DNA from: Bacillota bacterium
GTDB taxonomy: Bacteria; Bacillota; Limnochordia; Limnochordales; ZCTH02-B6
NCBI GenBank assembly: GCA_017577945.1
Contig: PKQS01000014.1
Span: 1-64,000, forward strand
Length of the DNA: 64,000 nucleotides
Reading direction: 5' to 3'
The notes beneath the pieces are model-generated. The model was not told the DNA's origin and searched no databases. It worked only from the letters and a program-made list of their open reading frames with translations. Below are positions 7,485-15,823 of this stretch, in pieces; position 1 is the first letter of the stretch, and each line of letters begins with the position of its first letter. A program made the translations under genes and the position numbers.

Positions 7485-8738
7485 CTAGAGAGCTCGCAAC
7501 TGCCGGAACAGTTCGAGGCGCTGGGCGTACGGGATGGTGCTGCGCGCGGAAGGGTTGGGCGCGACGAAGTCCACCACGCCCTCGACCACCGCCCTGGGCT
7601 GCATGCCCCACGCCACAGGTGCGGAGCGGCTCAGGCCGGCGTAAGCCCGATAGGCGGTTTTCCCCAGCAGCGCCACGACCCGAGGCCGCAGCCGCCGCAC
7701 CTTCTCGCGCAGCGCCGCGCCGCCCGCGAGCAGTTCGTCCCACGTGAGCTCGTGTTCGCCGCGCGACGCCCGCGTGACGACGTTGGTGATGCCCACGCCC
7801 CAGCGCAGCAGTTCGTCTTCCTCGCGCGGCGCCAGGACGCGAGGCGTAAAGCCCGCCTCATGCAGCAGGCGCCAGAACTGATTCCCGGGGCCCGCGAAGT
7901 TGTGGCCCGTCGCGGCGCTCTTGCGGCCCGGGTTGATGCCGACGAACAGCACGTCCAAGCCCGGCGCCACGATGTCGCGCGTCGTCAGCGATGCCCACGT
8001 CAGCTCCCGCAGCTCCCGCAGCACGGGCATGGCCTCGAGATCCGCCGGCTCCACCAGTTCCCAGGCGATGCGAGAAGGCTTCGGCAGCGCCGTGCCGGTG
8101 GCGATGATCTCGGCGGGGGTGACGATGTAGTCGACGGGCAGGTCGTGCGGTTCGACGGCGATGGCAGGCACGATCTGCGCCGGGTGAACGGTGGTAACCA
8201 CCGGTACGGGAGGCAGGCCCAGCTCCCGCAAGATGGCGTACTCCATGTCCGCGTACCCTTCGCCTTTGCCCGCCCGGGCACCGTTGCGGCTGACCGCCGC
8301 CGCCCCGACGACGATGAGATCAATGGTGGGCTCGCCGGCCGCGATGCGCTCCGCGAGCTCTTTGAGCGTCACTTCCTCGCCGTAGCGGCCGCAGTGCGAC
8401 AAGCTGGCCGCGCGCCGCTCTTCCCCGGGCGGCACGTTTTCCGGGCGAATGCGCACAAAAGCGCCCCGCAGTCTCGGGGAAGGCATGTAGAGGGTCTTGC
8501 CGTCCCGCAGCACCATGGCACGCACGGGCAGCTGCGGCGCGTCGGGATTCACTTTCACGCCCCGGGCGGCTTGATAAACCGGGAGCTCCCGCAGCCGCCG
8601 GGCCGCCCGCTCCGCGCCGGCGAAGTTGGGGATGCGGCCCTCGATGGGAAACGGAAAGCGAGCCGCCTTGGCCGCGTGCAAGCCGGCATACGCCGCGGCT
8701 CGTGCCTGCGCCTTCGTCAGCACGGTTTGGTCGTCCAT
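7485..8738 (-). CDS. Fusion of 5-formyl-THF cyclo-ligase-like domain and mismatch-specific uracil-DNA glycosylase
   Basis: A 417-residue two-domain protein. Residues 1-245 resemble the 5-formyltetrahydrofolate cyclo-ligase (MTHFS/MTHFSD) fold, including the glycine-rich segment NGARAGKGEGYADMEYA (152-168) and a VDYIVTPAEII strand. Residues 260-417 are a MUG/TDG-type glycosylase: motif GINPG (267-271, catalytic Asn269), NFAGPGNQFWRLL, GITNVV, and C-terminal NPSA. The glycosylase would remove uracil or ethenocytosine from mismatches; whether the first domain is still a ligase is unknown. The frame is open 27 codons further upstream, but a TTGCCG/TACAAT promoter ends seven bases before the ATG at 8738, suggesting a leaderless mRNA. 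Both domains are individually familiar; the fusion is the odd point. Confidence 0.85.
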   Translation of the reverse strand: MDDQTVLTKAQARAAAYAGLHAAKAARFPFPIEGRIPNFAGAERAARRLRELPVYQAARGVKVNPDAPQLPVRAMVLRDGKTLYMPSPRLRGAFVRIRPENVPPGEERRAASLSHCGRYGEEVTLKELAERIAAGEPTIDLIVVGAAAVSRNGARAGKGEGYADMEYAILRELGLPPVPVVTTVHPAQIVPAIAVEPHDLPVDYIVTPAEIIATGTALPKPSRIAWELVEPADLEAMPVLRELRELTWASLTTRDIVAPGLDVLFVGINPGRKSAATGHNFAGPGNQFWRLLHEAGFTPRVLAPREEDELLRWGVGITNVVTRASRGEHELTWDELLAGGAALREKVRRLRPRVVALLGKTAYRAYAGLSRSAPVAWGMQPRAVVEGVVDFVAPNPSARSTIPYAQRLELFRQLRAL

Positions 8739-8745
8739 GGCTTTG

Positions 8746-8774
8746 ATTGTACGCCGTCCGGCGACCGCCGGCAA
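8746..8774 (-). promoter_or_regulatory. Promoter of the glycosylase fusion, apparently leaderless
   Basis: On the minus strand TTGCCG, a 17-base spacer and TACAAT are followed after only seven bases by the ATG. Transcription would begin at or next to the start codon. No Shine-Dalgarno sequence precedes the ATG, which agrees with a leaderless transcript. Confidence 0.65.
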
Positions 8775-8885
8775 CGCCCGCAACACCATACTCCGGGGCC
8801 CATGCTTCGGGGCCCTCAAGAAGACGGAGGCCCGGACGCCCGGCTCGTCGCTGCCAGCGCGGGCGAATCACTCCGTGCAAGAATG

Positions 8886-8916
8886 AAAAAACCCTTCGCG
8901 GCATCCGCGAAGGGTT
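8886..8916 (-). terminator. Terminator of tRNA-Val
   Basis: Read on the minus strand, a 12-bp stem (AACCCTTCGCGG with CCGCGAAGGGTT) with a 4-base loop is followed by six T residues. It ends the tRNA-Val transcript. Confidence 0.85.
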
Positions 8917-8923
8917 GATTCGA

Positions 8924-9000
8924 TGGTGGGCAGAGAGGGACTCGAACCCCCGACCTCTACGATGTGAGCGTAGCGCTCTAACCGGCTGAGCTATCTGCCC
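8924..9000 (-). tRNA. tRNA-Val (anticodon CAC)
   Basis: The acceptor stem GGGCAGA pairs with TCTGCCC, the D-arm is GCTCAGCCGG, the anticodon loop CTCACAT gives anticodon CAC (reads GTG), and the T-arm is GGGGTTCGAGTCC. CCA is encoded. It is a single-gene transcript with its own promoter and terminator. Confidence 0.95.
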
Positions 9001-9018
9001 TCGCCTGCTGCAGTCTTC

Positions 9019-9047
9019 ATTATAACAAGCGAGGGCCGAGCCGTCAA
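9019..9047 (-). promoter_or_regulatory. Sigma-A promoter of tRNA-Val
   Basis: On the minus strand TTGACG, a 17-base spacer and TATAAT end 18 bases before the tRNA. This is a near-consensus vegetative promoter. Confidence 0.85.
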
Positions 9048-9055
9048 CAAGCGCT

Positions 9056-9694
9056 TCACTGAACTTCGTAGTCGATCAGGAACATGTCGATCATCACGGA
9101 CTGGCCGCCGGACGCGACGACCTCCTGCTGGCGCACGATGCCGACGCCTTCCGCGAACCAGCGGATGACGGTGGCCGACTCACCCTCGGCGGTGACCGTC
9201 GCGACGACGGGCAGCGTGAGGAACTGCCCCGCCGGCGCCTCGATGACCTCGGGCTCCAGCACGGCAAACCGCGCCGCCATGTGGAAGCCCGGGAGGATTT
9301 CACCTTCCCACGTCCATTCATCGCCGGGTACAAGAGGATTCTTCAGGAATACCTGCGGCGGGTTCAAGGGGAACGAGCCTCCGGGGTGTTCCCGCAGCGT
9401 CGCAATCCAACCCGCCTCGTCGCTGTGATAGAACTCGCGCTGGATCACGAAATTGTTGAGGAGCAAATCGACGCGGAACTGGCCCGGTGCCAAGGCAGAC
9501 ACCGAGTAAACCATCTCCACGTCCGCGTCCGCCAGCCGCCACCAGTTACCGTCGGCCAGAGGCCAATACACAAAAGGTGATCCGCCTGACCCCCCGACTT
9601 GCTCCTCAGCCGCCAGCGGCGCGCCGGCGCCGGCCGCCAGCGTCAACGCGGCCGCCGCCACCAGCAGAATCACGGGTTTCCGCACGCGCTTCAC
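9056..9694 (-). CDS. Secreted protein of unknown function
   Basis: A 212-residue exported protein. The N-terminus has a basic MKRVRKP segment, a hydrophobic core rich in Ala/Leu/Val and a plausible signal-peptidase site near ALAAEE; there is no lipobox. The mature part opens with YWPLADGNWWRL, the YxPLxxGxxW pattern seen at the start of many uncharacterised bacterial surface proteins, and is otherwise predicted beta-rich with no catalytic motif. The start is placed at GTG 9694, six bases after AGGAGG; an ATG directly abutting the AGGAGG is too close to be used. It lies between tRNA-Val and purA, probably with purA on one transcript (78-base gap). I do not recognise a function. Confidence 0.7.
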   Translation of the reverse strand: MKRVRKPVILLVAAAALTLAAGAGAPLAAEEQVGGSGGSPFVYWPLADGNWWRLADADVEMVYSVSALAPGQFRVDLLLNNFVIQREFYHSDEAGWIATLREHPGGSFPLNPPQVFLKNPLVPGDEWTWEGEILPGFHMAARFAVLEPEVIEAPAGQFLTLPVVATVTAEGESATVIRWFAEGVGIVRQQEVVASGGQSVMIDMFLIDYEVQ

Positions 9695-9771
9695 TGACAT
9701 CCTCCTTCTGCGAACTGCCTTCTGTTTCAAACGCGCCCAATGGGCGCACTTTTCCACTTCGACACCTCATT

Positions 9772-11058
9772 TTACCAATCAAGCGGCGCCGTGGCCAAGG
9801 TCTGATGGCGCCCCGGCCCCACGGAGACCCGCACGACGGTCGCGCCCGTCAGCTCCTCGATGCGGGCGATGTACGCCCGCGCCGCGTCCGGCAGCTCCTC
9901 CGGCGACGCCGCCTGCGACAGGTCCTCCCGCCAGCCCGGGTGCAGCTCGTAGACCGGCCTTGCTCGAGAAAGGTCCCGGAGCGAAGCCGGGAACGTGTCT
10001 ACGATGCGCCCGTCGATTTCGTAAGCCACGCAAATCTTGACGTAATCCAGCCCCGTCAGCACGTCCAGCTTGGTGAGGGCCAGCTGCGTCATGCCGTTGA
10101 CCCGCACCGCGTAGCGCAGCTGCACCGCGTCCAGCCAGCCGCACCGGCGCGGCCGGCCCGTCGTCGTCCCGTACTCGCAGCCCCGCTCACGGATGTAGTC
10201 GCCGGTGGCGTCGTGCAGCTCCGTCGGGAACGGCCCCAGACCGACCCGGGTCGTGTAGGCTTTGACCACGCCCAGCACGCTGGTCACCGCCGCGGGGCTC
10301 ACGCCCGCGCCCGTGGCGACGCCGCCGGCGGCCGGTGACGACGCCGTCACGTACGGATACGTGCCGTGATCCACGTCCAGCATGGTGCCTTGCGCGCCCT
10401 CGAAGAGCACTTTGCGCCCTTGCGCCAGCGCCTCCTGCACCAGCTCCCCGGCGTCTACCAGGCGCGGCACCACGCGATCGGCGTAGCGCATGCAATACTC
10501 GAACATCTCGTCCACCGTGTAGCCCGGGTGGCCGTACAGCTTCTGCAGCAGCGCCGACTTCCTCGGCACGACCACCTCCAGCCGCTCCCGCAGCCCCGCA
10601 GGGTCGGCCAAGTCGGCGCAGCGAATGCCCTCCCGGGCCACTTTATCCACGTAGGCGGGACCGACGCCGCGCCCCGTCGTCCCCAGCCGGTGCGGGCCGC
10701 GAGCTTCCTCCTCCAATCGGTCCAGGTCGCGGTGGTAGGGCATGAGCACGTGGGCGCGAGCGGAGATGCGCAAATTGTCCGCCGCCACGCCCTGGGCGGC
10801 CAGGCGGTCCAGCTCGTCGGCCAGCACCTCCAGGTCCACCACCGTGCCGTTGCCGATGACGCACAGCACGTGCTCGTGCAAAATGCCGGACGGGATCAAG
10901 TGCAGCTTCAGGGTGCGGTCGCCCACCACCACGGTGTGGCCTGCGTTGTTGCCCCCCGAATAGCGCACGACGACGGCCGCCTCCGCGGCCAGGTAGTCCA
11001 CAATTTTTCCTTTGCCCTCATCGCCCCACTGGGCGCCGATGACGGCCAGACCGTGCAT
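9772..11058 (-). CDS. purA: Adenylosuccinate synthetase
   Basis: A 428-residue enzyme that joins IMP and aspartate using GTP, the first committed step from IMP to AMP. The P-loop-like GDEGKGK (12-18), the RYSGGNNAGHTVV segment with its catalytic His, GTTGRGVGPAY and the C-terminal TTTGRPRRCGWLD and TKLDVLTG GTP-site motifs are all present, and the length is standard. The ATG at 11058 follows GAGGAGAGG. It is downstream of metG and tatD on the same strand. Confidence 0.97.
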   Translation of the reverse strand: MHGLAVIGAQWGDEGKGKIVDYLAAEAAVVVRYSGGNNAGHTVVVGDRTLKLHLIPSGILHEHVLCVIGNGTVVDLEVLADELDRLAAQGVAADNLRISARAHVLMPYHRDLDRLEEEARGPHRLGTTGRGVGPAYVDKVAREGIRCADLADPAGLRERLEVVVPRKSALLQKLYGHPGYTVDEMFEYCMRYADRVVPRLVDAGELVQEALAQGRKVLFEGAQGTMLDVDHGTYPYVTASSPAAGGVATGAGVSPAAVTSVLGVVKAYTTRVGLGPFPTELHDATGDYIRERGCEYGTTTGRPRRCGWLDAVQLRYAVRVNGMTQLALTKLDVLTGLDYVKICVAYEIDGRIVDTFPASLRDLSRARPVYELHPGWREDLSQAASPEELPDAARAYIARIEELTGATVVRVSVGPGRHQTLATAPLDW

Positions 11059-11133
11059 CTACGTCCTCTCCTCGCCCCCGGCGCAGCAGCGCCGCCCTGC
11101 TTCCGTCCATGGCCCCTCCCACGGATTTCGCCG

Positions 11134-11985
11134 TCACACCGGCTCCGGCGGCCGCGGCGGCAGCCGGAAAAACCGGCGGGCGTTGGCGGTGGTTACGCGG
11201 GCCACCTCGGCCGGATCCAGGCCCCGCTCTTTGGCGAGAAAGTCCGCCACATGCCGGACGTAGGCCGGCTCGTTGCGGCGCCCGCGCAGCGGCACCGGGG
11301 CAAGATACGGGGCGTCCGTCTCCAGCACGATGCGTTCCAGCGGCACCACCGCGACGGCTTCGCGCACCGCGCCCGCGTTCTTGAAGGTCAGCATCCCGCC
11401 GACGGAAATGTAGTAGCCCATGGCCAGGCACTCTTCGGCCATGGCCGGGCTGCCCGTGAAGGAGTGCAGCAGTCCCGGCAAGCCTTGCCCGTGCTCGCGC
11501 AGGATGGCCATGACGTCCTCGGACGCGTCGCGGCAGTGCACAACGAAGGGCAGGCCCACTTCGCGGGCCAGCTGCAGCTGGCGAATGAACACCGACCGCT
11601 GCACGTCGCGGGGAGAGTAGTCGTAGTAGTAGTCGAGACCGATTTCGCCGATGGCGACCACTTTCGGGTGGGCCGCCAGCTCCTTGAGCCGCGCGTACGC
11701 GGCTTCGTCGGCCGTCTTGGCGTCGTGGGGGTGAATGCCCACGGCTGCGTATACGGACGGGTACCGCTCGGCCAGCCGCACGGCGGCTTCGCTGGACGGC
11801 AGGTCGGCGCCGATGGTGATGATGGCGCCCACCCCCGCCGCCAGCGCCCGCCGCACGACGTCGTCTCGATCCTCGTCAAACCACTCGTGATCCAGATGCG
11901 CGTGGGTGTCGATCAGATCCCAGCCCGCCCCCGAGCCGGCCGGACCTGCGGCCACGCCCGCCTGCGTTGCTTTTTCGCCGATCAC
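11134..11985 (-). CDS. tatD: TatD-family DNase/hydrolase
   Basis: A 283-residue metal-dependent hydrolase of the TatD group, thought to act as a 3'-5' exonuclease or D-aminoacyl-tRNA quality-control enzyme. The metal-binding HAH (28-30), the GEIGLDYYYD motif, FVVHCRDA and the ETDAPYL motif near the end are intact. The first 20 residues are an extra Ala/Gly-rich lead. Its ATG overlaps the metG stop codon (ATGA), the same metG-tatD coupling as in Bacillus subtilis. An alternative would be to start at a later codon nearer WDLIDTHAH. Confidence 0.93.
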   Translation of the reverse strand: MIGEKATQAGVAAGPAGSGAGWDLIDTHAHLDHEWFDEDRDDVVRRALAAGVGAIITIGADLPSSEAAVRLAERYPSVYAAVGIHPHDAKTADEAAYARLKELAAHPKVVAIGEIGLDYYYDYSPRDVQRSVFIRQLQLAREVGLPFVVHCRDASEDVMAILREHGQGLPGLLHSFTGSPAMAEECLAMGYYISVGGMLTFKNAGAVREAVAVVPLERIVLETDAPYLAPVPLRGRRNEPAYVRHVADFLAKERGLDPAEVARVTTANARRFFRLPPRPPEPV

Positions 11986-14003
11986 TTGACCTTGGCCCCC
12001 GGCTTGACGTTCTTGTCCGTAGTCAGCAGGCTGAGGACGCCGTCTTCATCCGTCGCCGCCAGCAGCATACCCTGCGACAGCTCGCCGCGCAGCTTGGCCG
12101 GCTTCAAGTTCGCCACGATGACGATGCGGCGGCCCACCAGCTCTTCCGGCGCGTAATGCTGAGCGATGCCGGCCACGATCTGGCGCCGCTCGCCGCCCAC
12201 GTCCACCTGCAGCTTCAGCAGCCGATCCGCGCCCTGGATGCGTTCGGCCGCCAGCACTTCCGCCACCCGAAGGTCCACTTGCTGGAACGTGGCGATGTCG
12301 ATCTGGGCCGGCCCCTGTCCCTGGGCCCCGCCGGCACCGGCGGCCGCCTTTTCCGGCGCGCCGGCTTTTTCCCCAGCGGCCGCAGCGGTCGCTTGGCCGC
12401 CCGGCGCGGCCGCCGCGCTCCCGCCGGCCTGCGCCGCGGGCTGCTGGCTCGAGATGCCGAGCACCTGCTCCACGTCAAGGCGCGGGAAGAGCGGCTCGCC
12501 CTTGCGCACCGCCAGGCCTGGCGTAAGGCCGCCCCACTGCCGCGCCGCCTGCCAGCGCCAGCCGTCTGCCGGCACGTCCAACCCTAGCTGCTGGAAGATG
12601 CGGCCCGGAGTGTGGACCAGGAACGGGCTCAGCAGCACGCCGCACAGCCGGATGGCTTCGGCCGCGTTGTACAGCACCGTATGCAGCCGCTCCGTCTTGC
12701 CTTGCTTGTGCAAGTCCCACGGCGCGTTTTCATCGATGTACTTGTTCACCCGCTTCGGCAAGTCCCACGCCGCCTGCAGCGCCTTGTCCAGCTCCAGCCG
12801 GTCCAGCGCCGCCTCCACCTTGTCAAAAACGCGCGCCGCTGTCTCCCGCAGCACGCCGTCGTCCGCCGCGGCCGACGGCTCCGGCACCCGTCCCTCGGTG
12901 TACCGCTCGATCATGGACAGCGTGCGCCAGACCAGGTTGCCCAGATCGTTGGCCAAGTCCGCATTGATGCGCCGCACCAGCGCCTCTTCCGAGTAGGAGC
13001 CGTCGTCGCCGAAGGGCACTTCCCGCAGCAGGAAATACCGCACCGCGTCGACGCCGTACTTTTGCACCAGCTGCTTCGGGTCGATGACTTGACCGCCGGC
13101 CCGCGACTTGCCGATCTTGCCGCCGTCGATGAGCAACCAGCCGTGGCCGTAGACGGTCTTAGGCAGCGGCAAGCCCAGCGCCATCAGGATGGCCGGCCAG
13201 ATGATGGCGTGGAAGCGCAAGATGTCCTTGCCGATCAGGTGCACGTCCGCCGGCCAGAACGTCCGGTACTTCTCGCCGTCCGGATAGCCCAGCGCGGAGA
13301 TGTAGTTGGTCAGCGCGTCGATCCAGACGTAGATGACGTGCTTGTCGTCAAACGGCACCGGCACGCCCCAGCGGAACGACGTACGGGAGACGGACAAGTC
13401 CTCCAGCCCGCGCTCGATGAAGCGCACCACCTCGTTGCGCCGGCTTTCGGGCTGCACGAACTCGGGGTGCTGCTTGATGTGCTCCAAAAGCCGCGGGCCG
13501 TACTTGGAGAGGCGGAAGAAGTAGCTCTCCTCTTCGACCCACTCGACGGGCCGCTCGTGCACCGGGCAAATCTTGCCGTCTTTCAGCTCGTCCTCGGTGT
13601 AGTACGCCTCGCAGTTGACGCAATACAACCCTTTGTACGTGCCTTTGTAAATGTCGCCCTGCTCGTACAACCGCTGGAAGAAATGCTGGACGACCCGCTT
13701 GTGGCGCTCCTCCGTCGTGCGGATGAAGTCGTCGTAGCGAATTTCCAGCGTCGCCCACAAGTCCTTGATCCACTCGACGATGGGCGTCACGTACTCCAGC
13801 GGCTCTTTGCCCAGCCGGCGAGCCGCCCTCTCCACGTTGAGCCCGTGCTCGTCGGTGCCGGTCAAGAACCACGTCTTGTGGCCCAGCAGGCGGTGGTAGC
13901 GGGCCAGTGCGTCGGCCGCCACCGTCGTGTACGTGTGGCCGATATGGAGCCGATCGTTGGGGTAGTAAATCGGCGTCGTAATGTAAAACGTTTTCTCCTC
14001 CAT
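11982..14003 (-). CDS. metG: Methionyl-tRNA synthetase
   Basis: A 673-residue class I synthetase that charges tRNA-Met. The HIGH motif is at residues 20-23. The insertion contains a CVNC...CPVH zinc-knuckle pattern, the KMSKS loop appears as KIGKS, and an anticodon-binding helical domain follows. The last 110 residues form an EMAP/Csa-type tRNA-binding domain (VDLRVAEVLAAERI), joined by an unusually Ala/Gly/Pro-rich linker near residues 510-560. The ATG at 14003 follows GTGAGGA; the open frame upstream belongs to the leader. A methionine T-box riboswitch precedes the gene, so expression should rise when tRNA-Met is uncharged. tatD follows with a 4-base overlap. Confidence 0.97.
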   Translation of the reverse strand: MEEKTFYITTPIYYPNDRLHIGHTYTTVAADALARYHRLLGHKTWFLTGTDEHGLNVERAARRLGKEPLEYVTPIVEWIKDLWATLEIRYDDFIRTTEERHKRVVQHFFQRLYEQGDIYKGTYKGLYCVNCEAYYTEDELKDGKICPVHERPVEWVEEESYFFRLSKYGPRLLEHIKQHPEFVQPESRRNEVVRFIERGLEDLSVSRTSFRWGVPVPFDDKHVIYVWIDALTNYISALGYPDGEKYRTFWPADVHLIGKDILRFHAIIWPAILMALGLPLPKTVYGHGWLLIDGGKIGKSRAGGQVIDPKQLVQKYGVDAVRYFLLREVPFGDDGSYSEEALVRRINADLANDLGNLVWRTLSMIERYTEGRVPEPSAAADDGVLRETAARVFDKVEAALDRLELDKALQAAWDLPKRVNKYIDENAPWDLHKQGKTERLHTVLYNAAEAIRLCGVLLSPFLVHTPGRIFQQLGLDVPADGWRWQAARQWGGLTPGLAVRKGEPLFPRLDVEQVLGISSQQPAAQAGGSAAAAPGGQATAAAAGEKAGAPEKAAAGAGGAQGQGPAQIDIATFQQVDLRVAEVLAAERIQGADRLLKLQVDVGGERRQIVAGIAQHYAPEELVGRRIVIVANLKPAKLRGELSQGMLLAATDEDGVLSLLTTDKNVKPGAKVK

Positions 14004-14025
14004 GGTCCTCACGCTCCCTTGCGGC

Positions 14026-14065
14026 GAATAAGAACGCCCCTGCGGCCGTTTCCGGCCACAGGGGC
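14026..14065 (-). terminator. T-box-controlled terminator in the metG leader
   Basis: The arm CGCCCCTG pairs with CAGGGGCG and encloses a second stem (GGCCG with CGGCC). A T-rich GTTCTTATT follows on the minus strand. The 5' part competes with the T-box antiterminator. Confidence 0.85.
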
Positions 14066-14395
14066 GAAAGGTCCAAGCCTTACGCGGTCCCACCCTGTTT
14101 CGGCGGCGCCTCGCGGTCGCCGCCCTCGGCAAGTACTCCCGACGCCGCGCACCGGCCACCACACGCCGATACGTCGACTCGGTCCATACTCCGGCGCTGT
14201 AACGGGCGCCTACGTCCGAAAAGGACATGCCCGGTGCCGCCTACTGACCGCCTCCTCGCCCATGAAGCTTGCGGCGGCGTTCAGCGCACGGCTCGAGGGC
14301 CATCTTCAGCTGCGCCTCCGACACCGGCTTGCACCCGACCCGGCTCGCTGCGGACCCGCAGGTCCATAGTCGGCCCGACGCAGCCTACTCCTCCC
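14026..14395 (-). promoter_or_regulatory. T-box riboswitch, methionine (ATG specifier), upstream of metG
   Basis: On the minus strand the canonical T-box AGGGTGGGACCGCG lies at 14083-14096. Stem I starts with the AGTA bulge (14386-14389), contains a distal element GGGTCGGGTGCAAGCC like the consensus GGGCGGTGTAAGC, and places ATG (14301-14303) in the context CTGAAG-ATG-GCCCTCGAGC. The ATG occupies the same position as the specifier codon of well-studied glycine leaders. Uncharged tRNA-Met would pair with the specifier and T-box to block the terminator at 14026-14065. Confidence 0.92.
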
Positions 14396-14430
14396 CGTCA
14401 TCGCCTTTGGCTCGATTCAACTCATCCCGG

Positions 14431-14459
14431 ATTGTAGCGTACCCTCAGCCAGGTGTCAA
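14431..14459 (-). promoter_or_regulatory. Sigma-A promoter of the metG leader
   Basis: On the minus strand TTGACA, exactly 17 bases, then TACAAT. Transcription would start about 30 bases before Stem I of the T-box leader. Confidence 0.9.
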
Positions 14460-14545
14460 CAGACCCGCCGCCGGGCCGCGCGGGCCGTCTCAGCCGTCTC
14501 ATTTCCTTCCACTTGGAAAGCGGTGCAAAAGTCGCACGATTTTCG

Positions 14546-14574
14546 TTGACTTTACCTGGAAAATTTAGTACGAT
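14546..14574 (+). promoter_or_regulatory. Sigma-A promoter of abrB
   Basis: TTGACT, 17 bases, TACGAT, with an A/T-rich spacer end. It lies about 40 bases before the abrB start and diverges from the metG promoter. Confidence 0.75.
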
Positions 14575-14620
14575 TTCCTTAGGGCTGTTCCGAATGTCGT
14601 AACAGAGGAGGTGCCGGACC

Positions 14621-14881
14621 GTGAAGTCCACGGGCATCGTCCGCAAAGTCGACGAGCTGGGGCGGGTCGTCATCCCCATTGAGCTGCGCCGCACGCTGCA
14701 GATCGAGGAGAAGGACGCGCTCGAAATCTACGTCGACGGGGAACGGATTATCCTGAAAAAGTACGAGCCGGCGTGCGTGTTCTGCGGCAACGCGGCCGAG
14801 GTGCGGCACTTCCGCGGCAAGAACGTGTGCAAGAACTGCCTGCGGGAAATGCAATCGCTGCTCGTGGACGAGCCGGCGTAA
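14621..14881 (+). CDS. abrB: AbrB-family transition-state regulator
   Basis: An 86-residue DNA-binding regulator. Residues 1-50 are the swapped-hairpin SpoVT/AbrB domain (KSTGIVRKVDELGRVVIP, LRRTLQIEEKDALEIYVDGERI). Residues 52-77 carry two CxxC pairs (CVFCG and CKNC), a putative zinc ribbon common in clostridial AbrB proteins but absent from B. subtilis AbrB. The GTG at 14621 follows GGAGGT. In Bacillus, AbrB represses post-exponential genes until Spo0A acts; the same role is likely in this spore-former. It is encoded divergently from metG and convergent with rsmI, 12 bases away. Confidence 0.95.
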   Translation: MKSTGIVRKVDELGRVVIPIELRRTLQIEEKDALEIYVDGERIILKKYEPACVFCGNAAEVRHFRGKNVCKNCLREMQSLLVDEPA

Positions 14882-14893
14882 GCGCTCCGCCGC

Positions 14894-15823
14894 TTACTCT
14901 TCCTCCTCGTCCACGGCGTCGATCTCCAGCGCGGCGCGGTAGACGACGCGCCGCGGGACGCCGAATTCGTCCGCCACCGCCTTCACGGCGGTTTTTTTGT
15001 CCATGCCGGCGGCCATGCGGCTCCGGACCGCCGCGGCCAGCGACGCCTCGTCGAGCGCTTTCTCGCCGTCCTCCCCGGCTGCACGCCCGGCCGCTTGCGG
15101 CGCGCCCGCGACGACGATGACGAACTCGCCGCGCGGGGTGTGCGCGGCCCAGTACGCCGCCAGCTGCGACAGCGGCGCCCGCTGCCATTCTTCGAACGCT
15201 TTGGTCAGCTCGCGCGCCACGCACGCGGGCCGATCGCCCCAGACTTCCAGCATGGCCTGCAGCGTCTCGACCAAGCGGTGGGGCGCCTCATAGAAGACGA
15301 GCGTGCGCGGGTCGTACGCCAGCTCTTCCAGCCGCTCCCGCCGCCGGGCCGGATGCCGCGGCAAGAAGCCTTCGAAGGCAAAGCGATCGCTGGGCAGGCC
15401 GGAGCCGACCAGCGCCGCGACGAACGCCGTCGGCCCGGGCACGACCACGATCTCGACGCCTTCCTGCGCAGCCGCGGCGATCAGCGCCCCGCCGGGATCG
15501 CTAATGGCGGGCATGCCGGCATCCGACACCAGCGCCACCGACTGGCCCGACTGGAGCCGCTTGAGCAGCTCGGCGATGCGGGCCCGCTCGTTGTGCTCGT
15601 GGAGGCTGAAGAGGGGCGTGTTGATCTTGTAATGGTTGAGCAGCTTGCGGGTGTGCCGCGTGTCTTCCGCCGCGATGACGTCCACCTCGCGCAGGACGCG
15701 CAGCACCCGCAGCGTCACGTCCTCCAAGTTGCCGATGGGCGTGCCGCAGACGTACAACTTCCCCCAGAACCCGCCCGCACGGGCCGCGGTTGCCCGTCCT
15801 TGTCCGCCGGCCATCGCCGTCAC
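14894..15823 (-). CDS. rsmI: 16S rRNA 2'-O-ribose C1402 methyltransferase
   Basis: A 309-residue SAM-dependent tetrapyrrole-methylase-fold enzyme that methylates C1402 of 16S rRNA. Family motifs: LYVCGTPIGNLEDVTLR, AAEDTRHTRKLLNHY, SDAGMPAISDPG and FYEAPHRL. The C-terminal region (about 250-300) is a helical extension with a DKKTAVKAVADEF helix-turn pattern usual in RsmI. The GTG start overlaps the upstream stop codon (GTGA). It is the last gene of the minus-strand cluster that also contains tmk, holB and the PSP1 gene, the order found in B. subtilis. Confidence 0.95.
   Translation of the reverse strand: MTAMAGGQGRATAARAGGFWGKLYVCGTPIGNLEDVTLRVLRVLREVDVIAAEDTRHTRKLLNHYKINTPLFSLHEHNERARIAELLKRLQSGQSVALVSDAGMPAISDPGGALIAAAAQEGVEIVVVPGPTAFVAALVGSGLPSDRFAFEGFLPRHPARRRERLEELAYDPRTLVFYEAPHRLVETLQAMLEVWGDRPACVARELTKAFEEWQRAPLSQLAAYWAAHTPRGEFVIVVAGAPQAAGRAAGEDGEKALDEASLAAAVRSRMAAGMDKKTAVKAVADEFGVPRRVVYRAALEIDAVDEEEE

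Noticed and set aside
14003..14228. 75-residue N-terminal extension of methionyl-tRNA synthetase
   Set aside because: This sequence is the T-box leader RNA; the HIGH-containing domain begins at the ATG at 14003 with its own ribosome site.
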